Source: Rhizobium sophoriradicis
GTDB lineage: Bacteria; Pseudomonadota; Alphaproteobacteria; Rhizobiales; Rhizobiaceae
Direction of reading: 5' to 3'
NCBI RefSeq assembly: GCF_003939025.1
Contig: NZ_RQIH01000005.1
Span: 1-64,000, forward strand
Length of the DNA: 64,000 nucleotides
In this document: in pieces, positions 58,475 to 64,000 of the stretch
Layout: each line of letters opens with the position of its first letter
How positions within the stretch are numbered: the stretch's first letter is position 1
Position numbers and translations under genes: made by a program
Notes under the pieces: model-generated
Told to the model about the DNA's origin: nothing
The model's database searches: none
The model's input: the letters and a program-made list of their open reading frames with translations, nothing else

Positions 58475-58524
58475 ATCGCACGCCAGACCGGAATCACATT
58501 CGCGATTCACCATTGGAGAACATC

Positions 58525-59541
58525 ATGGCAGCGTCAAGCCGATCCGGCAGCGGTCAATCCAGCAGCGGCAAGAAATTCTGGTTGCTGGGCGGAGGCATTC
58601 TCCTGGTGATCGCGCTTTATACCGGCGGCTGGTTCTATGCGGCATCGGCGTTGAAGACCACGGTGCTGAAAGCGATCGCGCCGCGCGATCAGGCGGGCGT
58701 CAGCGGCGAATGCTCCGATATCGAATTCCGCGGCTATCCCTTCCGCATCGGCCTGTTCTGCTCCAAGGTCGATGTCGACGACAGCGTCAACGGCGTCTCC
58801 GCCACCTTCGGCGCCCTGCGCTCGGCAGCCCAGGTCTATGCGCCCGGCAATATCGTCTGGGAACTCGATTCCCCGGCCGAGATCCGCACCAGCAACGGCC
58901 TCTCGATCTCGGCCCAGTGGGCGAACCTGCAGTCGAGCCTGGCGACCAGACTGAAGGGCATCGACCGCAGCTCGATCCTCATCGAGGGCCTGAAGGCGAC
59001 GGCGGTCTCTTCCTTCACCGGCCAGACCGTAAGCTTCGATGCCGCCCGTACGGAAATCCATCTGCGCCAGAACGGCGCCGATCTCGACGGCGCGATCTCC
59101 GTGCAGGATGCGAATACCGCAATCACGGACTGGCCCCAGGTCTTCCCGAAACTCTCCGCCAGCATCGATCTCACCGTTACCGGCAAGGCCGGCCTGATCG
59201 ACGGCAGCGACCCGAATGGCCTCAATGGCGCAGCCGGCGAGCTGCGCCGCGTCGTCGCCGACATCGGGGACGGCAAGGTCATGACGCTGACCGGTCCCTT
59301 CTCCTTCGACGAACAGGGTTTCCTGTCGGGAAAATTCAAGCTGGAGATCGAACGGCTCGGACCATGGGGCGACAGCCTGAAGCAGACCTTCCCGGACATT
59401 GCATCGACCGTCAACACGGCGACCAAGCTCTTGAAATCGCTTGCCGGCGGCAAGGATAAGGTGTCGGTCGATCTCGTTGTCGATCATGGCAACGCCACCG
59501 TCAGCGGCTTCATCCCGCTCGGCCGGATACCGCCGATCTGA
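58525..59541 (+). CDS. DUF2125 domain protein, membrane-anchored
   Basis: The product is 338 residues from ATG 58525 (MAASSRSGSGQSSSG), with GGAG six bases upstream; the ORF's TTG at 58513 is less likely. An N-terminal membrane helix (about 17-38) is followed by a periplasmic region; the DUF2125 domain covers most of the rest (SDIEFRGYPFRIGLFC is characteristic). The family is alphaproteobacterial with unknown function. It converges with a GNAT gene, 12 bp apart. Confidence 0.88.
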   Translation: MAASSRSGSGQSSSGKKFWLLGGGILLVIALYTGGWFYAASALKTTVLKAIAPRDQAGVSGECSDIEFRGYPFRIGLFCSKVDVDDSVNGVSATFGALRSAAQVYAPGNIVWELDSPAEIRTSNGLSISAQWANLQSSLATRLKGIDRSSILIEGLKATAVSSFTGQTVSFDAARTEIHLRQNGADLDGAISVQDANTAITDWPQVFPKLSASIDLTVTGKAGLIDGSDPNGLNGAAGELRRVVADIGDGKVMTLTGPFSFDEQGFLSGKFKLEIERLGPWGDSLKQTFPDIASTVNTATKLLKSLAGGKDKVSVDLVVDHGNATVSGFIPLGRIPPI

Positions 59542-59553
59542 GAGGCTCGCCTT

Positions 59554-59973
59554 TCAGCCGATGTGCTTGATGAAGAAAACCTCGGGCACCGATTGCAGAC
59601 CGGGCAGCTCGATGGCGCCGGTTTCGATAAATCCGTTGCGGCGATGCCAGTCCTGCGGCCGGCTCTCGTCGCATTCGCTCGATGTCATCAGCATGCGGGC
59701 GCCCTCGGCACGCATCGCCTGTTCCCAGGCAAGAAACAGCGCCGTGCCGACACCCGACCGGCGACGGGCAGTCTGGATACGGATCATTTCCATATAGGGA
59801 ACCCTGCCCCAGAAGCGCGAGAAGCGCAGGAAGCCAACGATCTCGCCGGCCTCCTTGGCGACGAGATATTCGCCGAGCGCCACGCATCGCGATATCCATG
59901 CCTTGCCGGCATTGGCATCTTCGCGCACCAGCCAATCGATATCCGCCTGGGTCGCGCTGACCACCTCCACCAT
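59554..59973 (-). CDS. GNAT family N-acetyltransferase
   Basis: The product is 139 residues from ATG 59973 (MVEVVSATQADIDWLV); the longer ORF start lies inside tyrC. The acetyl-CoA motif RRRSGVGTALFLAWEQ and the C-terminal WHRRNGFIETG are typical of GNAT enzymes. The substrate is unknown. It starts 8 bp after the tyrC stop, so hisC, tyrC and this gene may form one leftward operon. Confidence 0.88.
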   Translation of the reverse strand: MVEVVSATQADIDWLVREDANAGKAWISRCVALGEYLVAKEAGEIVGFLRFSRFWGRVPYMEMIRIQTARRRSGVGTALFLAWEQAMRAEGARMLMTSSECDESRPQDWHRRNGFIETGAIELPGLQSVPEVFFIKHIG

Positions 59974-59980
59974 CGCGCGG

Positions 59981-60907
59981 CTACTTCTTGTCCAGCGGAT
60001 GGGGGCGGCCGAAATCGGGGGCATCGACGTCCTGGCCGGCCTGGACGATCGAGCGGCGGATGGCGCGCGTGCGGGTGAAAAGTTCGAAGATCTTGTCGCC
60101 CTCACCCCAGCGGATCGCCCGCTGCAGATAGGCGAGATCCTCCGAGAAGCGTGCCAGCATTTCAAGGATGGCATCGCGATTGTGCAGGCAGACATCGCGC
60201 CACATCGTCGGGTCGGAGGCGGCGAGACGGGTGAAGTCGCGAAAGCCGGAGGCGGAATATTTGATGACTTCCGATTCCGTCACCGTCTCCAGATCGTCGG
60301 CGGTGCCGACGATGTTGTAGGCGATGATATGCGGCAGGTGCGAGACGATCGCCAGCACCTTGTCGTGATGTTCCGCATCCATCTCGTCGACCTTCGAGCC
60401 GAGCGCCTCCCAAAAGCCGCGCAGCCGCTTCAGCGCCGTCTCGTCGGTTTCCGCGACCGGCGTGAAGATGCACCAGCGGCCTTCGAAGAGGCCGGGAAAG
60501 CCGGCATCGGGACCGGACTTTTCCGTGCCGGCCAGCGGATGGCCGGGGATGAAATGTACATTCTCAGGCATATGCGGCTGCATCTGCGCGATGACGGACG
60601 CCTTGGTGGAGCCGACATCGGTGACGATTGCGCCGGGCTGGAGGTTGCCGGCGATTTCCTTCGCCACGCTTTCCGAAGCACCGACCGGCACCGAAACGAT
60701 GATGAGGTCGGCATGCTTGACGGCCTCTGCCGAAGAGGTCGTATAGCGATCGCCGAGGCCAAGCTCTTCGGCACGCTTCAGCGTATCGGCGCTGCGTGTG
60801 GCGACGACGATCTCTTTCGTCAGCCCGAGCCGCCGAATGTCGTGGGCGAGCGAAGATCCGATCAGGCCGATGCCGATCAGCGCGATTCGGTCAAACAGCA
60901 CGCTCAT
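59981..60907 (-). CDS. tyrC: Prephenate/arogenate dehydrogenase
   Basis: The product is 308 residues. It oxidises and decarboxylates prephenate or arogenate toward tyrosine. The NAD-binding loop is [16 protein letters not shown] and the substrate His is in the [13 protein letters not shown] motif. In rhizobia this enzyme is the cyclohexadienyl type (TyrC). The ATG overlaps the hisC stop by 4 bp, a pairing typical of alphaproteobacteria, where HisC-like enzymes also transaminate aromatic intermediates. Confidence 0.94.
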   Translation of the reverse strand: MSVLFDRIALIGIGLIGSSLAHDIRRLGLTKEIVVATRSADTLKRAEELGLGDRYTTSSAEAVKHADLIIVSVPVGASESVAKEIAGNLQPGAIVTDVGSTKASVIAQMQPHMPENVHFIPGHPLAGTEKSGPDAGFPGLFEGRWCIFTPVAETDETALKRLRGFWEALGSKVDEMDAEHHDKVLAIVSHLPHIIAYNIVGTADDLETVTESEVIKYSASGFRDFTRLAASDPTMWRDVCLHNRDAILEMLARFSEDLAYLQRAIRWGEGDKIFELFTRTRAIRRSIVQAGQDVDAPDFGRPHPLDKK

Positions 60908-62013
60908 GCCTGACGTCCCATGAATTCGCGGAGTGCTGCGATGACGCCGCGATTGGCCTCTTCAGGACCGATGCTCATGCGCAGCGCATTGGAAAAGCCG
61001 TAGCTGCGCACGGCTCGCAGGATGTAACCGCGGCTCGTCAGTAGTTCGTCCGCATCGGCGGCACGCTTGCCATCGATCTCGGGGAAATGGATGAGGACGA
61101 AATTGGCGACCGAAGGCGTGACTTTCAGCCCGATCGCTTCCAGCGCCTCCGTCAGCGTTTCCACCCACATCTGGTTGTAGGAGACGGCCTGCTGGACGAA
61201 AGCCTGGTCGCGGATGGCCGCGGCACCGGCAGCGATCGCCGCCGCATTCAGGTTGAACGGCGCGCGGACGCGGTTCACCGCGTCGACGATCTCGGCCGGC
61301 GCGTACATCCAGCCGACGCGCAGCGCCGCCAGACCGTAGGCCTTCGAAAAGGTGCGGGTCATCACCACGTTGGAGCTGGAAGACACTACCTCGATGCCGG
61401 CTTCGTAGTCGTTGCGGCGCACATATTCGGCGTAAGCCGCATCGAGCACGAGGACGACGTGTTTCGGCAGGCTTGCCTGCAGGCGGCGGATTTCGCTGAC
61501 CGGAACATAAGTGCCGGTGGGATTGCCGGGATTGGCGATGAAGACGATCTTCGTCCTTTCCGTCACCGCGGCCAAAATCGCGTCGACATCGACGGTGTAG
61601 TCCTTTTCCTTGACGACGACGGGCGTGGCACCCGTCCCCATGATCTGGATCTTGTAGACGAGGAAGCCGTGCTCGGTGATGATGCCTTCGTCGCCCGGGC
61701 CGAGATAGACATGGCAGAGCAGGCCGAGCAGTTCGTCCGAACCGTTGCCGCAGAGGATGTTTGCCGGATTGAGGCCGTGCACGGCGGCGATCGCCTCGCG
61801 CAGTTCGATCGCCTGTCCGTCGGGATACCGTCCGAGATTATCGGCAGCGGCCTTGACGGCCTCGATCGCTTTCGGGCTGGCGCCGAGCGGCGTTTCGTTG
61901 GAAGAGAGCTTGTAGACTCGGGCAACACCCGGCGCATGTTCCTTGCCCGGCACATAGGATGCAATATCGAGAATACCGGGACGCGGAACGGGCTTGCTGA
62001 TCTCAACGCTCAT
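60904..62013 (-). CDS. hisC: Histidinol-phosphate aminotransferase
   Basis: The product is 369 residues from ATG 62013 ([14 protein letters not shown]). It is a class I/II PLP aminotransferase; the PLP lysine is in [17 protein letters not shown], with NPGNPTGT and NETPLG earlier. It converts imidazole-acetol phosphate to histidinol phosphate and may also act on prephenate or phenylpyruvate, as its pairing with tyrC suggests. hisC and tyrC overlap by 4 bp. Confidence 0.94.
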   Translation of the reverse strand: MSVEISKPVPRPGILDIASYVPGKEHAPGVARVYKLSSNETPLGASPKAIEAVKAAADNLGRYPDGQAIELREAIAAVHGLNPANILCGNGSDELLGLLCHVYLGPGDEGIITEHGFLVYKIQIMGTGATPVVVKEKDYTVDVDAILAAVTERTKIVFIANPGNPTGTYVPVSEIRRLQASLPKHVVLVLDAAYAEYVRRNDYEAGIEVVSSSSNVVMTRTFSKAYGLAALRVGWMYAPAEIVDAVNRVRAPFNLNAAAIAAGAAAIRDQAFVQQAVSYNQMWVETLTEALEAIGLKVTPSVANFVLIHFPEIDGKRAADADELLTSRGYILRAVRSYGFSNALRMSIGPEEANRGVIAALREFMGRQA

Positions 62014-62093
62014 GGGTCGACCTTGGATTTTCCGGAAAATGACCAAGTGGCATTAAAGCGGAATGCGGTTCTTGTCGAGAGCCCGGAACGGGG

Positions 62094-62834
62094 TCACCGG
62101 TTGCGCGCCGTCGGCACGCCGTGGGGTGCGAGCACCGGTACGAAGACGCGGCGGGAAGCGCGTGCCGCCACCGGCAGTCCCTGATAGAGCCGCTTCTGCG
62201 CCTCGACGATGATGACGCCCGAAAAGGCTGGCCACAGCGTCCGGCCGATCCGCTCGAAGGCGCGGCGAAGCCGCAGGATGGTCCTGAGTTTCGAGGGCGG
62301 AAAGAACAGCGCTTCGGCCGTCGCGCCGGGCGTGAAATTCGTCTCGCGCAGCAGATGCGTCAGCTGACCGCGCGAATAGGGCCGGCCCGAACCAAAGGGC
62401 GTATGCTCCATGCGGGCCCACACGCCGCGCCGGTTCGGCACGACGATGACAAGCCGTCCGCCCGGTGCCAGCACCCGCCAGAGTTCCTTCAGCGTCTCGC
62501 GCGGGCTTTCGGCAAATTCCAGCGAATGCACCATCAACACCCGGTCGATCGAGGAATCCGGCAGCGGCAGTTCCTCATCGAAAATCAGCGTCGTCGACGA
62601 CAGCGAGCCCATCGGCCAGTTCACTGCGCCCTGTCCGGCCGGCATGAAGGCGAAGGTGCGTTCGGTATCGGCCTGGAATCGATCGAGGAAGGGCACGGCA
62701 TAACCGAGACCGACAAGGCGCTCCTGCGGCAGGCGCACCCAGAGCGACGACAGCGCCATGGCGATCGACTGCTCGGCAAAACGCCCGAGGTCGGAATGAT
62801 AGAACTGACGTAGGTCGACGATATCGGCGTGCAT
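62094..62834 (-). CDS. Class I SAM-dependent methyltransferase
   Basis: The product is 246 residues from ATG 62834 (MHADIVDLRQFYHSDLG). The core has DRVLMVHSLEFAESPRETLKELWRVLAPGGRLVIVVPN, with the post-motif pattern of a UbiE/COQ5-like fold. The canonical GxGxG loop is weak (VGLGYAVPFL), so the enzyme type is uncertain. It is divergent from gloB with 89 bp between starts, a neighbourhood common in rhizobia. Confidence 0.85.
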   Translation of the reverse strand: MHADIVDLRQFYHSDLGRFAEQSIAMALSSLWVRLPQERLVGLGYAVPFLDRFQADTERTFAFMPAGQGAVNWPMGSLSSTTLIFDEELPLPDSSIDRVLMVHSLEFAESPRETLKELWRVLAPGGRLVIVVPNRRGVWARMEHTPFGSGRPYSRGQLTHLLRETNFTPGATAEALFFPPSKLRTILRLRRAFERIGRTLWPAFSGVIIVEAQKRLYQGLPVAARASRRVFVPVLAPHGVPTARNR

Positions 62835-62923
62835 TGCAATAAATGTTATCAGCGGGCGGTTGGACTTCAAGGCCGGAACCTCTACATTCCCGCGAGACTC
62901 GCATGACAAAGGATTATTGAACG

Positions 62924-63694
62924 ATGAAACCTTTGGAATTAGACGTTTTTCTCTGCCGCACCGATAACTTCGGCGTTCTCGTGCACGATCCGGAGACGGG
63001 ATTTACCGCGGCGATCGATGCGCCGGAGGAGGCGCCGATCCTGGAAGCGGCGACACGGCGCGGCTGGAAGATCACGCATATCTTTACCACCCATCATCAC
63101 ACCGATCACGTCGCCGCCAATCTGGCGCTGAAGGAGCAGTTCGGCTGTGAAATTATCGGCCCGATCAACGAGGCCGTTGCCATTCCCGGCCTCGACCGGA
63201 CGATGGCGGATGGCGACAGGTTCCTCTTCGGCAACCACACGGTCAACGTGATCGAGACGCCGGGCCACACCGCCGGCCACATCTGCTATCACTTCGTCGA
63301 TGACAAGCTGCTTTTTGCCGCCGACACGCTGTTTGCTCTCGGCTGCGGCCGTCTGTTCGAGCGCCCAGCCGCCGACATGTGGCATTCGCTGCAGAAACTT
63401 GCCGTGCTGCCGGATGAGACGGCCATCTATTTCGGCCATGAATATACGCTCTCTAACGCCCGCTTCGCGCTGACGATCGATCCCGACAACGAACGCCTGA
63501 AGAGCCGCGCCGCCGAGATCGAGGCTTTGCGCGCCGAGGGCAAATTCACCATTCCGACGACACTGGGACTGGAAAAGGAAACCAATCCATTCCTGCGCGC
63601 CGGCGATCCGGCCATCCGCCGCAACCTGATCATGGAGGGCAAGACGAACGAGGAAGTCTTCGCCGAAATCCGCAAGCGCAAGGACAATTTCTGA
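62924..63694 (+). CDS. gloB: Hydroxyacylglutathione hydrolase (glyoxalase II)
   Basis: The product is 256 residues. It hydrolyses S-lactoylglutathione to lactate and glutathione, the second step of methylglyoxal detoxification. The metallo-beta-lactamase metal motif [11 protein letters not shown] is intact, followed by [14 protein letters not shown] and the C-terminal glutathione-binding FGHEYTLSN region. The ATG of the next gene overlaps its stop (TGATG). Confidence 0.96.
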   Translation: MKPLELDVFLCRTDNFGVLVHDPETGFTAAIDAPEEAPILEAATRRGWKITHIFTTHHHTDHVAANLALKEQFGCEIIGPINEAVAIPGLDRTMADGDRFLFGNHTVNVIETPGHTAGHICYHFVDDKLLFAADTLFALGCGRLFERPAADMWHSLQKLAVLPDETAIYFGHEYTLSNARFALTIDPDNERLKSRAAEIEALRAEGKFTIPTTLGLEKETNPFLRAGDPAIRRNLIMEGKTNEEVFAEIRKRKDNF

Positions 63695-64000
63695 TGTCGC
63701 CCGAGGACATTGTCCGGCAACTTGGCTTGCAGCCGCATCCGGAAGGCGGTTGGTACGTCGAGACATTCCGCGATGCGGCGGGCGGAGAGCGCGGACATTC
63801 GACCGCGATCTATTACCTCCTGACCAGCGGGCAGCGCTCGCACTGGCATCGCGTCCACGACGCCGCCGAGATTTGGCATTATTACGCCGGCGCGCCGCTG
63901 GCGCTGCACCGCTCTCAGGATGGGGCGGCAAGCGAGACCCTGACGCTCGGACCGAATCTGATCGCCGGCGAGCGGCCGCAAGCGGTCATTCCCGCCAATT
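63694..64000 (+). CDS. DUF985/cupin_5 protein, truncated by window end
   Basis: Starts at ATG 63694 overlapping the gloB stop and runs open to the edge; at least 102 codons are visible. The sequence [25 protein letters not shown] followed by RGHSTAIYYLLTSGQRSHWHRVHDAAEIWHYYAG is that of the cupin_5 family. The histidines in SHWHRVHDAAE are likely metal ligands. Function of the family is not established. It probably shares a transcript with gloB. The C-terminus is missing because of the window, not from a break in the gene. Confidence 0.9.
   Translation, partial: MSPEDIVRQLGLQPHPEGGWYVETFRDAAGGERGHSTAIYYLLTSGQRSHWHRVHDAAEIWHYYAGAPLALHRSQDGAASETLTLGPNLIAGERPQAVIPAN

Overview
The window is about 62% G+C and reads as chromosomal core of an alphaproteobacterium of the order Rhizobiales. 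The gene order (rRNA promoter, M23 peptidase, clpB; lysC-ptsP-prfA-prmC; argJ-ppiC opposite secA; argH-lptM-lysA-DUF4175-family protein; cpdR; ftsEX) and the protein sequences look most like the Rhizobium etli/leguminosarum group. That placement comes from recall of family and gene order, not from a search. Most genes are housekeeping, tightly packed, and often overlap by 4 bp.

Layout. 1-115: leader and promoter of an rRNA operon that runs leftward out of the window. 490-12009: M23 peptidase, clpB, a DUF4167 protein, then a leftward block lysC, ptsP, prfA, prmC. 12308-17758: ubiG, a leftward comF-grxC-amidohydrolase-DUF1178 operon, a methyltransferase, a lone Flp pilin and a small membrane protein. 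17345-23733: leftward ppiase, argJ, GNAT, mutT opposite rightward secA. 23911-31609: an accessory-looking stretch with a polysaccharide-type flippase coupled to a GNAT/CelD-like protein, an acyl-CoA synthetase, an aldo/keto reductase and a TetR-MFS pair with twin palindromes. 31734-32704: tRNA-Leu(CAA), a run of four stem-loops and an orphan ORF. 32904-40593: CPA2 antiporter with a cNMP-type domain, DedA/YqaA, DsbB, HNH nuclease, alkylbase glycosylase, gluQ, YihY, SDR and HIG1 protein. 40645-40974: two palindromic intergenic elements. 41005-45329: cobalamin adenosyltransferase, rhomboid protease, etfBA and 3-hydroxybutyryl-CoA dehydrogenase. 45407-52141: a 30-codon membrane micro-ORF, tlpA, argH, a small lipoprotein, lysA and a large DUF4175/TIGR02302 protein. 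52212-57876: cpdR, hpt, a 273-bp structured palindromic element, ftsEX, a YdcF protein and a PlsC acyltransferase. 57944-64000: ChaC, DUF2125, GNAT, tyrC, hisC, a methyltransferase, gloB and a cupin cut by the window end.

Functional themes: amino-acid biosynthesis (lysC, lysA, argJ, argH, tyrC, hisC), protein export, folding and turnover (secA, ppiase, clpB, cpdR, tlpA, dsbB), envelope and division (M23, ftsEX, YdcF, PlsC, flippase) and acyl-CoA oxidation (etfBA, HBD). No phage, insertion sequence, CRISPR array or obvious defence system was seen. The least explained material is intergenic: the stem-loop run behind the tRNA, the cruciform-like elements at 40645-40787 and 53414-53686, the micro-ORF at 45407, and the orphan ORF at 31965.
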